This document shows positions 33,470 to 42,755 of a DNA stretch of 64,000 nt, in pieces. The first letter of the stretch is position 1, and every line of letters starts with the position of its first letter. The position numbers were made by a program, and so were the translations under genes. The DNA comes from Streptococcus sanguinis (GTDB lineage Bacteria > Bacillota > Bacilli > Lactobacillales > Streptococcaceae). The notes beneath the pieces were generated by a model. That model did not search any database, was not told where the DNA came from, and saw only the letters and a list, made by a program, of their open reading frames with translations. The stretch spans positions 124,001 to 188,000 of the forward strand of contig NZ_JAKUVC010000002.1 of assembly GCF_026781265.1 (NCBI RefSeq). Direction: 5' to 3'.

Positions 33470-34852
33470 ATGAAAGAACGTGACTATGCTTTTGGCTTTC
33501 ATGATAATGTCAAGCCACTCTTTTCGACTGGGAAAGGTTTGACCGAAGAAGTAGTTCGAGAAATCTCAGAAATCAAGAATGAGCCCCAGTGGATGCTGGA
33601 CTATCGTCTGCGCTCCTTGGAACTCTTTCGTAAACTGCCCATGCCCGACTTTGGCCCGGATTTGTCAGGGATTCGCTTTGATGATGTTATCTACTATCAA
33701 AAGCTAAGCGGAGATCGGGCTCGCAGTTGGGATGAAGTACCAGAAGAGATTAAGAAAACCTTTGACCGCTTGGGAATTCCAGAAGCCGAGAAGCGCTTTC
33801 TATCTGGAGCTGTGGCTCAGTATGAATCTGAAGTGGTTTACCACAATATGAAGGAAGAGTTTGCCAAGCTGGGGATTATCTTCACTGACACGGATACGGC
33901 TGTTCAGGAATATCCGGACTTGGTCAAGCAGTATTTTGGTACTGTGATTTCAAATGCTGAGCATAAATTCTCTGCTCTTAATAGTGCAGTTTGGTCCGGC
34001 GGAACCTTTATCTATGTGCCTAAGAACATCCAGTGCCAAGTTCCTGTTCAGACCTATTTTCGAATCAATGGTGAAAATGCTGGCCAGTTTGAGCGCTCCT
34101 TGATGATTATCGAGGAGGGCGGCTCTATCCAGTATATAGAGGGTTGTACAGCACCGACTTACACAAGCAATAGTCTTCATGCGGCGAATGTCGAAATCAT
34201 TGTCAAAAAGGATGCCTTTTTCCGATATACAACCATTCAAAACTGGTCGGACAATGTCTATAATCTTGTAACGGAGCGGGGGATTGTTGATGAAGGCGGC
34301 ACCTTAGAGTGGATTGATGGGAACTTAGGCAGTAAGGTCAATATGAAATATCCGTGTAGCATTCTTAACGGTCGCAATTCAAGAACTTCTGTTCTATCCA
34401 TGTCTTTTGCCAACTATGGCCAGCACTTGGATGCGGGGTGTAAGGTATTTCATAATGCACCCAAGACTTCCAGTACCTTAATTTCTAAATCAGTGGCTAA
34501 GGATGGCGGCAAGACAGACTATCGTGGTCAGGTCCGCTTTGGTAAGAATAGTGCAGGCTCCAAATCTCATATCGAGTGTGATACCATTCTGATGGATGGT
34601 GAGTCCAGTTCTGACACCATTCCTTTTAATGAAATCCATAATTCCAATGTCGCGTTAGAGCATGAAGCCAAGGTTTCCAAAGTGTCTGAGGACCAGCTCT
34701 ACTACCTGATGAGCCGAGGAATCAGTGAAGAAGAAGCCACAGCTATGATTATCAATGGATTTATGGAACCTATTACCAAAGAACTTCCAATGGAATACGC
34801 CGTCGAACTCAACCAACTCATCAACATGAGTATGGAAGGCTCAGTTGGTTAA
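33470..34852 (+). CDS. Orphan SufB-like iron-sulfur assembly scaffold protein
   Basis: The 460-residue protein is a full SufB: N-terminal [16 protein letters not shown], the beta-helix core with [15 protein letters not shown] and [20 protein letters not shown], the Cys of [12 protein letters not shown] and the His-Glu of [12 protein letters not shown] that act in cluster assembly. AAGGAGGAG precedes the ATG. It stands alone between terminators, with no sufC, sufD, sufS or sufU beside it, whereas streptococcal sufB normally ends the sufCDSUB operon. It is therefore probably a second, diverged copy; whether it works with SufC/D from elsewhere is unknown. Confidence 0.85.
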   Translation: MKERDYAFGFHDNVKPLFSTGKGLTEEVVREISEIKNEPQWMLDYRLRSLELFRKLPMPDFGPDLSGIRFDDVIYYQKLSGDRARSWDEVPEEIKKTFDRLGIPEAEKRFLSGAVAQYESEVVYHNMKEEFAKLGIIFTDTDTAVQEYPDLVKQYFGTVISNAEHKFSALNSAVWSGGTFIYVPKNIQCQVPVQTYFRINGENAGQFERSLMIIEEGGSIQYIEGCTAPTYTSNSLHAANVEIIVKKDAFFRYTTIQNWSDNVYNLVTERGIVDEGGTLEWIDGNLGSKVNMKYPCSILNGRNSRTSVLSMSFANYGQHLDAGCKVFHNAPKTSSTLISKSVAKDGGKTDYRGQVRFGKNSAGSKSHIECDTILMDGESSSDTIPFNEIHNSNVALEHEAKVSKVSEDQLYYLMSRGISEEEATAMIINGFMEPITKELPMEYAVELNQLINMSMEGSVG

Positions 34853-34876
34853 AAAGGTTCGGGGAACCTTTTTAAT
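34851..34876 (+). terminator. sufB terminator
   Basis: AAAAAGGTTC pairs with GAACCTTTTT, a bidirectional hairpin, right after the stop. Confidence 0.85.
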
Positions 34877-34888
34877 CTGTAGATAGGG

Positions 34889-34935
34889 GCTCGCATTTGC
34901 GAGTTCCCTTTAATCATGGTCCATTGGACCTTTTT
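34889..34935 (+). terminator. Two further hairpins between sufB and chorismate mutase
   Basis: CTCGC-ATTT-GCGAG (34890-34903) is followed by GGTCC-ATT-GGACC and TTTTT (34918-34935). The second is a good intrinsic terminator. Three hairpins in 90 nt isolate the sufB gene strongly. Confidence 0.7.
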
Positions 34936-35002
34936 ATTTAGAATTGAACTAGAAAATTTTACTATATTTTGATATGATAGATAGAATACAAGGAGGAAGT
35001 AG

Positions 35003-35266
35003 ATGACGTTAGAAGAAATCAGACAGGAAATTGATCAAGTTGATGATGAAATTGTTGCCTTGCTGGAGCAACGCATGAATCTGGTTGGCCAAGTCGTAGC
35101 TTTAAAAAAATTAACAGGCGCAGCTGTCTTGGATAGCAAGAGAGAAGATGTGATTTTTGCCAGAGTGGCGGATAAGGTTGAAAACAAAGACTATAAGGAA
35201 ACTGTTATTGCGACCTTTTCTGACATTTTAAAACGTTCACGTGAATTTCAGAATAAAAAAATCTAA
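35003..35266 (+). CDS. Chorismate mutase (AroQ type)
   Basis: The 87-residue protein is a single AroQ-class helical domain (LEEIRQEIDQVDDEIVALLEQRMNLV, with the Arg and Lys active-site residues and DSKREDVIFAR). It turns chorismate into prephenate for Phe/Tyr synthesis. AAGGAGG precedes the ATG. Its stop overlaps the start of fluC1 (TAATG), so the three genes 35003-35963 form one unit. Confidence 0.9.
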   Translation: MTLEEIRQEIDQVDDEIVALLEQRMNLVGQVVALKKLTGAAVLDSKREDVIFARVADKVENKDYKETVIATFSDILKRSREFQNKKI

Positions 35267-35640
35267 TGAAAGAAGTACAGAACTCGATAGCTGTGGCTTT
35301 ATCTGCGATGGCAGGCGGCTGGCTACGTTACCAAGTAGCGCTCTTATCAGTTTTTGATGATTCATTTCCGCTGGCTACCTTACTGGTCAATTATTTGGGA
35401 ACTTTTTTGCTGGTCTATATTATCAAAGGCTATCTTAGCAGTAAAATTAAGTCTCAACGCCTAATTCTAGCGTTTTCGACCGGTTTTTGCGGAGGTTTGA
35501 CGACTTTTTCTGGTCTTCTGCTAGACAGTATCAAACTAGCAGATTCAGGGCGCTATACGGAGCTTCTTATCTATCTAGTTTTAAGTGTAGGTGGTGGCCT
35601 TGCAATCGCTCTATGGGATGGAAAGCAGGTGAAGCCATGA
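35266..35640 (+). CDS. Fluoride channel FluC/CrcB, first copy
   Basis: The 124-residue protein has four membrane helices and the Fluc motifs MAGGWLRYQ, LVNYLGTFLL and GFCGGLTTFSG. Fluc channels export F-. In streptococci two non-identical copies sit together and act as a heterodimer, as here with the next gene. Its stop overlaps the second copy's start region by 4 nt. Confidence 0.9.
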   Translation: MKEVQNSIAVALSAMAGGWLRYQVALLSVFDDSFPLATLLVNYLGTFLLVYIIKGYLSSKIKSQRLILAFSTGFCGGLTTFSGLLLDSIKLADSGRYTELLIYLVLSVGGGLAIALWDGKQVKP

Positions 35641-35963
35641 TGTGGGCGATGTTAATCTGTTGCGGCGCTGGTGCCCTTGTGCGTTATGTTTTCTCCAATG
35701 TCAATAGCAGAGCATTTTTGCCAATCGGGACTTTATTTGCAAACTTGCTAGGTGCTTTTCTAATCGGTTATTTTTATAATCATATCGAAGACAAGCAGCT
35801 TTATGTGATTTTGGCAACAGGCTTCTGTGGTGGACTGACGACCTTTTCCACTTTGAATGCTGAGCTGGCAGAGCTCTTTTCGGAGCGAAAGAAATTTGTT
35901 CTCTATTTGGGTTTGACTTATATCCTCGGATTTTTAGCGATTCTTTTGGGAATTTTCATTTAA
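35637..35963 (+). CDS. Fluoride channel FluC/CrcB, second copy
   Basis: The 108-residue protein shows the Fluc motifs GAGALVRYVF, LFANLLGAFLIG and GFCGGLTTFSTLN over four helices. ATG 35637 (or 35640) follows GCAGGTG; the in-frame codons further upstream lie inside fluC1. It is the second subunit of the paired channel. Confidence 0.9.
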   Translation: MMWAMLICCGAGALVRYVFSNVNSRAFLPIGTLFANLLGAFLIGYFYNHIEDKQLYVILATGFCGGLTTFSTLNAELAELFSERKKFVLYLGLTYILGFLAILLGIFI

Positions 35964-36000
35964 ACATCTTTACATTTTTAGAAATTTTGATATAATATAG

Positions 36001-36080
36001 TTTGTGCCTAATGGAAGCACAAAAAACGGCTAATCCGCTGCGGTCTTGAACCTTAAGATTAGTAAGATAGGAGTAGAAAA
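36001..36080 (+). promoter_or_regulatory. L19 ribosomal-protein leader (r-leader)
   Basis: The sequence starting TTTGTGCCTAATGGAAGCAC (36001-36020) and continuing AACGGCTAATCCGCTGCGGT matches the L19 leader of Bacilli: a GTGC/GCAC stem with a conserved loop, a second stem and a conserved purine tract before the rplS ribosome site. L19 is thought to bind it and repress its own synthesis. The -10 (TATAAT, 35992-35997) precedes it. Confidence 0.8.
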
Positions 36081-36081
36081 A

Positions 36082-36429
36082 ATGAATCCATTAATCCAAA
36101 GTTTGACTGAAGGTCAACTTCGTACTGACATCCCTGCATTCCGTCCTGGTGATACTGTCCGCGTTCACGCGAAAGTTGTCGAAGGAAGTCGCGAACGTAT
36201 CCAGATCTTTGAAGGTGTGGTTATCGCTCGTAAAGGTGCTGGTATCTCAGAAACATACACCGTTCGTAAGATCTCTAACGGTATCGGTGTTGAACGTACT
36301 TTCCCAATCCACACTCCACGTGTTGACAAGATTGAAGTCGTTCGTTACGGTAAAGTCCGTCGTGCTAAATTGTACTACCTTCGTGCATTGCAAGGTAAGG
36401 CAGCGCGTATCAAAGAAATTCGCCGTTAA
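36082..36429 (+). CDS. rplS: 50S ribosomal protein L19
   Basis: The 115-residue protein reads [20 protein letters not shown], then [20 protein letters not shown] and ends [10 protein letters not shown], standard L19. It lies at the 30S-50S interface. ATG 36082 follows ATAGGAGTAG; the upstream in-frame codon at 36046 lies inside the leader and is excluded. Regulated by the leader at 36001. Confidence 0.97.
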   Translation: MNPLIQSLTEGQLRTDIPAFRPGDTVRVHAKVVEGSRERIQIFEGVVIARKGAGISETYTVRKISNGIGVERTFPIHTPRVDKIEVVRYGKVRRAKLYYLRALQGKAARIKEIRR

Positions 36430-36439
36430 TCTTAGAAAG

Positions 36440-36464
36440 ACTCTGTCATTGGGCAGAGTTTTTC
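36440..36464 (+). terminator. rplS terminator
   Basis: ACTCTG pairs with CAGAGT, followed by TTTTC, directly before the tRNA. Confidence 0.75.
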
Positions 36465-36469
36465 TCTAA

Positions 36470-36540
36470 GTCCCCTTAGTTCAATGGATATAACAACTCC
36501 CTCCTAAGGAGTAGTTGCTGGTTCGATTCCGGCAGGGGAC
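36470..36540 (+). tRNA. tRNA-Arg (anticodon CCU)
   Basis: A 71-nt cloverleaf: acceptor GTCCCCT pairs with AGGGGAC, anticodon stem ACTCC/GGAGT holds loop CTCCTAA (anticodon CCT), and T stem GCTGG/CCGGC holds loop TTCGATT. CCA is not encoded. A terminator follows at 36546. It decodes AGG. Confidence 0.95.
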
Positions 36541-36545
36541 ATTCT

Positions 36546-36568
36546 AAAAGCCTGACTAAGGCTTTTTT
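36546..36568 (+). terminator. tRNA-Arg terminator
   Basis: AAAAGCCT pairs with AGGCTTTT around GACTA, ending in T. Confidence 0.8.
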
Positions 36569-36591
36569 CAATACTCTCAGGAGGAAAAGAG

Positions 36592-37308
36592 ATGACTTTT
36601 TGCTTTATTGGTGGTCTGGGGTGCAATGTTTATTACCCACAAGACTTTTTCACCGCCTTACATCTTCCAGTTCTATATCTGGACTTATATGGCCAAGAAA
36701 TTCGCCGACCAAGTGAACTGGAGCAGTGGTTTGGTGGACAAGTTGATTTGACCGAAGATGTGACCCTGCTTGCCCATTCTATGGGGGCTGATTTCGCAGT
36801 TTATTTAGCTTCTGTTTTTCCCTCTGTTAAGAAATTAATTCTGCTGGATGGTGGTTTCTTAGATTTAGAAAAAATCTGCAGTTTAGAAGAGGAAATTACA
36901 GATGCAAAACTTTATTTAGAAAACACCAGCTACGTTAGCGTAGATGAAGCTATTTCTTCAGAAAGAAAGGAAGCCAAGCATTGGTCACAAAACTATGCTA
37001 AAGCAGTCAAAGCCAATCTTGTCTTTAATAAAAAGGCTCAGGCATGGAAATTGGGAATTTCTCAGCAAATTGTGAAGAACTTGCTTACGCTGAGACGACT
37101 TATGTACGGACGTTTATCTAAACTCAGCGACCGCCAAATTAATTTATTTATTCCTAAAGCAACTGAAGTTGCTCCTAATTGGAAAGATCAGGCTTTGAAA
37201 GAATTACCTGATTATGTTCAGTTAATTGAAGTTGAAGATTGTGGCCACAATATTTATGTAGACAATCCTTTGGGGCTGGCTAAGATGGTAAGGTCTGTTT
37301 TAGATTGA
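36592..37308 (+). CDS. Alpha/beta-hydrolase-fold protein
   Basis: The 238-residue protein has the nucleophile elbow AHSMGAD (Ser), a strand-turn start FIGGLGCN and a late catalytic His in EVEDCGHNIYVDNP. It is a small esterase-like or thioesterase-like enzyme; substrate unknown. CAGGAGGAAAAG precedes the ATG. It sits alone after the tRNA. Confidence 0.8.
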   Translation: MTFCFIGGLGCNVYYPQDFFTALHLPVLYLDLYGQEIRRPSELEQWFGGQVDLTEDVTLLAHSMGADFAVYLASVFPSVKKLILLDGGFLDLEKICSLEEEITDAKLYLENTSYVSVDEAISSERKEAKHWSQNYAKAVKANLVFNKKAQAWKLGISQQIVKNLLTLRRLMYGRLSKLSDRQINLFIPKATEVAPNWKDQALKELPDYVQLIEVEDCGHNIYVDNPLGLAKMVRSVLD

Positions 37309-37377
37309 GAGTTAGAATACTCTTTTTCATTTAAAACGATAATTAGTGACTTTAAAGAATGAAATATTGCATTTGAA

Positions 37378-37402
37378 AAGAGACCTAAATTTTAGGTCTC
37401 TT
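37378..37402. terminator. Bidirectional terminator
   Basis: AAGAGACCT pairs with AGGTCTCTT. It can serve the hydrolase gene (+) and the lipoprotein gene (-), though neither side has a long T run. Confidence 0.6.
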
Positions 37403-37433
37403 GTTCTCTATTTCCCAAAGCAAAATTGGTTAG
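37401..37433. repeat. Outer copy of the mnmE 3'-end repeat (att-like)
   Basis: TTGTTCTCTATTTCCC, then AAAGCAAAATTGGTT, matches the mnmE 3' end at 38119-38151 with only three changes in the first 32 bases. On the minus strand it reads NQFCFGK and a stop, a copy of the MnmE tail (SQFCLGK). The pair flanks the Ser-rich lipoprotein gene. Confidence 0.7.
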
Positions 37434-37451
37434 GTATACTTTATTTTTACT

Positions 37452-37979
37452 CTAGTTGTTTGATGATTTGGCTTTTTCTATAATCGCGTCAATATCAGCA
37501 GTTCCAGAAACTCCAAATTTTGCATAGACGTCATTAACTGGACCAGGATCAACATCAATGCTATTGATATTTCTACCTTCTGATGTGATAGACATATATT
37601 GTCCATCAGTTCTAATCATTACCCAAAGGCCTTGCGAAGCGAATAGATAGCCATCATCTTTCTTTACGACCTTACCGATTTCAGGAAAAGTAATAAAAGC
37701 ACCTTCGGAAGTAATAGAAACTTCCTTGCCATCTACTATAGTAGAGTTGGAGCTACTGTTAGTGCTTGGAGTGCTGCTGGAGTCAGAAGATGAACTGGAT
37801 GAGGAAGAGCTATCAGATTTACTAGATGATTTAGAACTGACCTTACTGCTAGAGGATGATTTTCTGGAAGTTTTGGTCTTATCACTTGATTGAGCTGGCT
37901 TCTTTGATTGAGATTGGGCACAAGCAGCCAAACTTAATAGACTAGTTGCTAGTAAGAATACTTGAAAGGTTTTTTTCAT
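37452..37979 (-). CDS. Ser-rich surface lipoprotein
   Basis: The 175-residue product has lipobox LAAC, a long Ser/Lys linker (~residues 25-78) and a C-terminal ~95-residue domain with two SITSEG motifs. The linker would hold the domain away from the membrane through the wall. GGAGA precedes the ATG. It is flanked by a direct repeat of the mnmE tail and lies downstream of mnmE in the same direction, so it may be the cargo of a lost integrative element. Confidence 0.8.
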   Translation of the reverse strand: MKKTFQVFLLATSLLSLAACAQSQSKKPAQSSDKTKTSRKSSSSSKVSSKSSSKSDSSSSSSSSSDSSSTPSTNSSSNSTIVDGKEVSITSEGAFITFPEIGKVVKKDDGYLFASQGLWVMIRTDGQYMSITSEGRNINSIDVDPGPVNDVYAKFGVSGTADIDAIIEKAKSSNN

Positions 37980-38118
37980 GGAGAATCTCCTTTTTGATAT
38001 GATAGGATTATTTTATATGAATTTGAAAATTTTAGCAATAGTCTTATTAGAGGGCGATGGGACTTAATAGAATTAGGGACAGTAGAACAAGTGTAAGTTT
38101 GGAAATGACAGGTATTTA

Positions 38119-38151
38119 TTGTTCTCTATTTCCCCAAGCAGAATTGGCTGA
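38119..38151. repeat. Inner copy of the mnmE 3'-end repeat (mnmE terminus)
   Basis: TTGTTCTCTATTTCCC, then CAAGCAGAATTGGCT, contains the last eight codons of mnmE (minus strand). The outer partner is at 37401-37433. Confidence 0.7.
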
Positions 38152-39499
38152 AGAGTTGGGTGATAAGCTCGTCTGGTGCAGCGTCACCAGTGATTTCTCC
38201 AAGTATCTCCCAAGTGCGAGTCATATCGACTTGGAGAAGGTCAACCGGCATCCCCGTTTCCAAGCCTTGGTTGACGGCTTGCAGGCTTTCTAGGGCTTTT
38301 TCAATCAAGGAGATATGGCGGGCGTTTGACAGGTAGGTAGCGTCTTGCTCGACGATACCAGCATTTTCAAAGAAGAGCTGATTGATGCGTTCTTCAATTT
38401 TATCGATATTTTGATTGTGGAGGACGGAAATCTTGATGACATCAGTTGGCAACTGGTCCAACTCAATCTTTTCTTTCAGGTCAGTCTTGTTAAGCAGGAC
38501 GATACGATTGCTATCTTGGCTGATTTCAATCAATTGTCTGTCCTGGTCTGTCAGAGGCTCGCTGGCATTTAAAACTAATAGAACCAAGTCAGCTTCCTGC
38601 AGGGCTTTTTTAGAGCGCTCAACTCCAATTCGCTCCACAAGGTCATCGGTTTCTCGAATCCCTGCGGTATCGATGAGTTTGAGCGGCACACCCTTGATAT
38701 TAACATACTCCTCGATCACATCACGGGTCGTACCCTCGATATCAGTCACAATGGCCTTGTCCTCGCGCAGGAGATTGTTGAGCAGGCTGGACTTGCCAAC
38801 ATTGGGCCGGCCGATGATAGCAGTGGAAATGCCTTCGCGTAAAATCTTACCTCGTCGTGCAGTATTGAGGAGATTGCTCAGCAATGCCTCGAACTCAGCT
38901 GTTTTTTCTCGCATAAGTTGGGTCGTCATCTCTTCTACATCGTCGTACTCAGGATAGTCGATGTTGACCTCGACCTGAGCCAGTGTGTTGAGAATTTCCT
39001 GACGAGTATTGTTGATAAGATTGGAGAGAGAGCCATCCAGCTGCTTGACAGCATTATTCATGGCTTTATCGGTCTTGGCGCGGATGATGTCCATGACAGC
39101 CTCAGCCTGAGTCAAATCCACGCGCCCATTGAGAAAGGCCCGCTTGGTAAACTCACCAGGCTCAGCCATTCTAGCACCCTCTCGGATAGCAAGCTGCAGG
39201 ATTTCATTCGTAACCGCAATCCCCCCGTGGGTGTTAATCTCGATGATATCCTCGCGCGTGAAGGTTTTGGGAGAGCGCATGGCACCAAGCATAACCTCAT
39301 CCAGAATTTCCTGATTTTGAGGGTCAACGATATGGCCGTAGTTGAGCGTGTGGCTTTCCACTTTGCTTAGATTCTTCCCTTTGAAGATTTTTTGGGCAAT
39401 AGCAAAGCTGTCAGTCCCGCTCAGTCTAACGATTCCGATAGCCCCTTCGCCAAGAGGCGTAGAAATCGCAGCGATTGTATCAAATTCTCTGGTAATCAT
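38126..39499 (-). CDS. mnmE: tRNA modification GTPase MnmE (TrmE)
   Basis: The 457-residue protein has the N-terminal folate-binding domain ([20 protein letters not shown]), the inserted G domain ([40 protein letters not shown]) and the C-terminal CLGK tail with the conserved Cys. With MnmG it makes the wobble uridine modification cmnm5U34. Start ATG 39499 gives [19 protein letters not shown] lies upstream. The 3' end is a known insertion target for genomic islands in other bacteria and shows a repeat here. Confidence 0.96.
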   Translation of the reverse strand: MITREFDTIAAISTPLGEGAIGIVRLSGTDSFAIAQKIFKGKNLSKVESHTLNYGHIVDPQNQEILDEVMLGAMRSPKTFTREDIIEINTHGGIAVTNEILQLAIREGARMAEPGEFTKRAFLNGRVDLTQAEAVMDIIRAKTDKAMNNAVKQLDGSLSNLINNTRQEILNTLAQVEVNIDYPEYDDVEEMTTQLMREKTAEFEALLSNLLNTARRGKILREGISTAIIGRPNVGKSSLLNNLLREDKAIVTDIEGTTRDVIEEYVNIKGVPLKLIDTAGIRETDDLVERIGVERSKKALQEADLVLLVLNASEPLTDQDRQLIEISQDSNRIVLLNKTDLKEKIELDQLPTDVIKISVLHNQNIDKIEERINQLFFENAGIVEQDATYLSNARHISLIEKALESLQAVNQGLETGMPVDLLQVDMTRTWEILGEITGDAAPDELITQLFSQFCLGK

Positions 39500-39676
39500 A
39501 CTGTATTTTTCCTTGTTTTTTAAAATCAATTACCCTAATTGTAACGCAAAAATCAAGGAGGAGCAAGGCTTTCGATTATCAAGCGGAAGGAATGCAATTT
39601 AAGTCTGGCAAAGAAAACACTTTCATGTTAGTGAGAATCATGATATAATAAAAGTAGTGTGATTCGAGGAGGTGCT

Positions 39677-40354
39677 ATGGAAAATCTAAAGAAACTGGCA
39701 GGAATCAAGGCTGCTGAATTTGTCCAAAGCGGGATGATTGTTGGTCTTGGGACGGGTTCGACCGCCTACTATTTTGTTGAGGAGATTGGCCGGCGTGTCA
39801 AGGAGGAAGGACTGCGGATTACAGCTGTGACGACTTCTAGTGTCACTAGCAAACAGGCTGAAGAGCTGGGCATTCCGCTCAAGTCTATCGACGATGTGGA
39901 TCAGGTGGATGTCACTGTTGATGGTGCTGATGAGGTTGATTCAGCTTTTAACGGTATCAAGGGTGGTGGCGGCGCACTACTCATGGAGAAAGTCGTAGCG
40001 GTGCCTACCAAGCACTATATCTGGGTAGTCGATGAAAGCAAGATGGTTGAGAAGCTAGGTGCCTTCAAGCTACCAGTAGAAGTTGTTCAGTACGGTGCTG
40101 AGCAGCTCTTTCGTCGCTTTGAGCGAGCGGGCTATAACCCAGCTTTTCGTCAGAAGGACGGTCAGCGTTATGTCACGGACATGCAGAATTTCATTATCGA
40201 CTTAGATTTAGGTGTGATTGAAAATCCAGTTAAGTTTGCACAAGAACTTGATCATGTTGTGGGCGTAGTAGAGCATGGACTGTTTAATCAAATGGTAGAC
40301 AAGGTCATTGTTGCTGGAAAATCGGGTCTTCAAGTTTTAGAAGCCAATAAATAG
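39677..40354 (+). CDS. rpiA: Ribose-5-phosphate isomerase A
   Basis: The 225-residue protein has the RpiA motifs [26 protein letters not shown] and [15 protein letters not shown]. It interconverts ribose-5-P and ribulose-5-P, joining nucleoside breakdown to the pentose phosphate pathway. GAGGAGG precedes ATG 39677. It is the first gene of the rpiA-deoB-punA group behind a TATAAT at 39644-39649. Confidence 0.96.
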   Translation: MENLKKLAGIKAAEFVQSGMIVGLGTGSTAYYFVEEIGRRVKEEGLRITAVTTSSVTSKQAEELGIPLKSIDDVDQVDVTVDGADEVDSAFNGIKGGGGALLMEKVVAVPTKHYIWVVDESKMVEKLGAFKLPVEVVQYGAEQLFRRFERAGYNPAFRQKDGQRYVTDMQNFIIDLDLGVIENPVKFAQELDHVVGVVEHGLFNQMVDKVIVAGKSGLQVLEANK

Positions 40355-40367
40355 AAAGAGGTATTTT

Positions 40368-41579
40368 ATGCCAAAATTTAATCGTATTCACTTGGTAGTC
40401 ATGGACTCAGTTGGTATCGGTGCTGCGCCAGATGCCAATAACTTTGTCAATGCAGGGGTACCAGATGGTGCTTCAGATACTCTGGGACATATTTCCAAAA
40501 CTGTAGGACTGAATGTGCCAAATATGGCTAAAATCGGTTTGGGAAATATCGAGCGCCCTGCTCCTTTGAAGACAGTTCCTCAAGAAGAAAATCCTAGTGG
40601 TTACTACACCAAGCTGGAAGAAGTATCACTCGGAAAAGACACGATGACAGGCCACTGGGAAATCATGGGTCTCAATATTACTGAGCCTTTTGATACTTTC
40701 TGGAATGGCTTCCCAGAAGAAATCCTGACTCAGATTGAAGAGTTTTCTGGTCGCAAGGTCATTCGTGAGGCTAACAAGCCATACTCTGGTACAGCAGTTA
40801 TTGATGACTTTGGTCCTCGTCAGATGGAAACAGGCGAGCTGATTATCTACACCTCTGCAGACCCAGTATTGCAAATCGCGGCACACGAAGAAGTGATTCC
40901 TTTGGAAGAGCTCTATCGTATCTGTGAATTCTCTCGCTCTATTACCTTGGAACGCCCTGCGCTTCTGGGACGTATCATCGCTCGTCCTTATGTAGGTGAG
41001 CCAGGCAATTTTACTCGTACAGCCAACCGTCACGACTATGCCGTTTCTCCGTTTGAGCCAACTGTACTTGATAAGCTCAATGAAGCTGGAATTGACACTT
41101 ATTCTGTTGGTAAGATAAATGACATCTTCAACGGCGCTGGAATTAACCATGACATGGGACACAATAAGTCTAACAATCATGGTGTAGATACTTTGGTCAA
41201 AGCCCTGAAAGACGAAAACTTCAAAGAAGGTTTCTCATTCACTAACCTAGTAGACTTTGATGCTCTTTATGGTCACCGCCGTGATCCACATGGCTACCGT
41301 GACTGCCTGGAAGAGTTTGATGCTCGCATCCCAGAAATCATTGAAAACATGCGTGAAGATGATCTGCTCATGATTACTGCTGACCATGGTAATGACCCGA
41401 CCTATGCTGGAACCGACCACACTCGTGAGTACATTCCGCTCTTAGTCTTCGGAAAATCGCTGAGCGGTCATGGTCATATTCCTGTCGGACACTTTGCGGA
41501 TATCTCAGCTACTGTTGCTGAAAACTTCGGAGTGGACAAGGCGATGATTGGTGAAAGTTTCTTGGACAAATTGGTATAA
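40368..41579 (+). CDS. deoB: Phosphopentomutase
   Basis: The 403-residue alkaline-phosphatase-fold enzyme has the N-terminal metal site [14 protein letters not shown] and the phospho-Thr loop [15 protein letters not shown], with late ligands TADHGNDPT. It turns (deoxy)ribose-1-P into the 5-phosphate. It lies 13 nt after rpiA and 29 nt before punA, so one operon is likely. Confidence 0.97.
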   Translation: MPKFNRIHLVVMDSVGIGAAPDANNFVNAGVPDGASDTLGHISKTVGLNVPNMAKIGLGNIERPAPLKTVPQEENPSGYYTKLEEVSLGKDTMTGHWEIMGLNITEPFDTFWNGFPEEILTQIEEFSGRKVIREANKPYSGTAVIDDFGPRQMETGELIIYTSADPVLQIAAHEEVIPLEELYRICEFSRSITLERPALLGRIIARPYVGEPGNFTRTANRHDYAVSPFEPTVLDKLNEAGIDTYSVGKINDIFNGAGINHDMGHNKSNNHGVDTLVKALKDENFKEGFSFTNLVDFDALYGHRRDPHGYRDCLEEFDARIPEIIENMREDDLLMITADHGNDPTYAGTDHTREYIPLLVFGKSLSGHGHIPVGHFADISATVAENFGVDKAMIGESFLDKLV

Positions 41580-41608
41580 GCATAATAAGAGAGTGAGGAA
41601 AATGTTTT

Positions 41609-42421
41609 ATGACAAGCTTATCAGAAAAAATCAAAGCAACAGCAGCCTTCTTAAAAGAAAAAGGGATGACAGAGCCTGAATTTGGTCTGATCTTGGGATC
41701 TGGTTTGGGAGAATTGGCTGAAGAGATCCAAAATGCCGTTAGTCTTGACTATGCGGATATTCCAAACTGGGGCCGCTCAACTGTTGTTGGTCACGCTGGG
41801 AAATTAGTCTATGGAGACTTGGCAGGACGTAAAGTCTTGGCACTGCAAGGCCGTTTCCACTTCTATGAAGGAAATCCTTTAGAAATCGTTACTTTCCCAG
41901 TGCGTGTGATGAAGGCTCTTGGTGCGAAAGGTGTTATTGTCACTAATGCTGCCGGTGGTATCGGGTATGGTCCAGGTACGCTTATGGCTATCACTGACCA
42001 CATCAATATGACTGGTCAAAATCCTTTGATCGGTGAAAACTTGGATGAATTTGGTCCACGTTTCCCTGATATGTCTAAATCTTACACTCCAGAATACAGT
42101 GCCGTCGCTCACAAAGTTGCTGATAAGCTTGGTATCAAGCTGGATGAGGGTGTCTATATCGGTGTAACTGGACCGACTTATGAAACACCAGCAGAAATCC
42201 GCGCTTATAAGACACTTGGAGCGGATGCAGTTGGCATGTCTACTGTTCCTGAAGTGATTGTAGCGGCACATTCTGGTTTGAAAGTCCTTGGAATATCATG
42301 CATTACAAACTTTGCTGCTGGGTTCCAAGAAGAGCTTAATCATGAGGAAGTGGTTGAAGTAACAGAACGTGTCAAAGGTGATTTTAAACGACTACTTAAA
42401 GAAACACTTGCTGAATTGTAA
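41609..42421 (+). CDS. punA: Purine nucleoside phosphorylase (trimeric PNP type)
   Basis: The 270-residue protein has the trimeric PNP motifs LILGSGLGELAEEI, VGHAGKLVYGDL and VTNAAGGIGYGPGTLMAI, with the purine-site Glu/Asn region MSTVPEVIVA. It phosphorolyses guanosine and inosine. It works with deoB and rpiA in this operon; the hexameric DeoD follows after a 334-bp gap. Confidence 0.95.
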   Translation: MTSLSEKIKATAAFLKEKGMTEPEFGLILGSGLGELAEEIQNAVSLDYADIPNWGRSTVVGHAGKLVYGDLAGRKVLALQGRFHFYEGNPLEIVTFPVRVMKALGAKGVIVTNAAGGIGYGPGTLMAITDHINMTGQNPLIGENLDEFGPRFPDMSKSYTPEYSAVAHKVADKLGIKLDEGVYIGVTGPTYETPAEIRAYKTLGADAVGMSTVPEVIVAAHSGLKVLGISCITNFAAGFQEELNHEEVVEVTERVKGDFKRLLKETLAEL

Positions 42422-42642
42422 AGATGTTGAAAGGCGGAGTGTCTGGGTTGGTAATTAAACTCGTAACAGCTTTTCTATCTATGCTGATAAAATCATTAAA
42501 CTAAAGAAAGGTAGAGCGAGGTGTTCAGATTTGAACACGATCGGAAAATTATCTTTCAAATAAATACAGAAAGGAAGGGCGTCTGAGTTTGAATTGAACT
42601 CGGGCTAGTCTTTCTATGGAATATTAAAATTAAGAAAGAAAG
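42422..42642 (+). repeat. Degenerate tandem repeats upstream of deoD
   Basis: GAAAGG starts at 42429, 42506, 42569 and 42638 (spacing 77, 63 and 69) mark degenerate units. Units 2 and 3 carry hairpins (GTGTTCA/TGAACAC; GAGTT/AACTC) and end near TCTTTC. The last unit runs into the structured element at 42643. No gene is present. Confidence 0.45.
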
Positions 42643-42751
42643 GAATTGAACCCACCCTAAAAGCGGTGGGAAAAAGATAGATGGTCTTGCGAGCATCGCT
42701 CACTGCGACCATCTCCTATTTTCCCTTTGCTTTTGACGGGTTTGGTATCTT
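42643..42751 (+). ncRNA. Structured RNA-like element, copy B (upstream of deoD)
   Basis: It aligns end to end with copy A (1841-1954): CCCTAAAAGC pairs with GCTTTTGACGGG, GGGAAAA with TTTTCCC, and ATGGTC with GACCAT in the centre. The competing local hairpin is CCCACC/GGTGGG. Where bases differ from copy A, both sides of the helix change. The element ends 5 nt before the deoD ATG, which has no separate ribosome site. Confidence 0.55.
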
Positions 42752-42755
42752 AACT

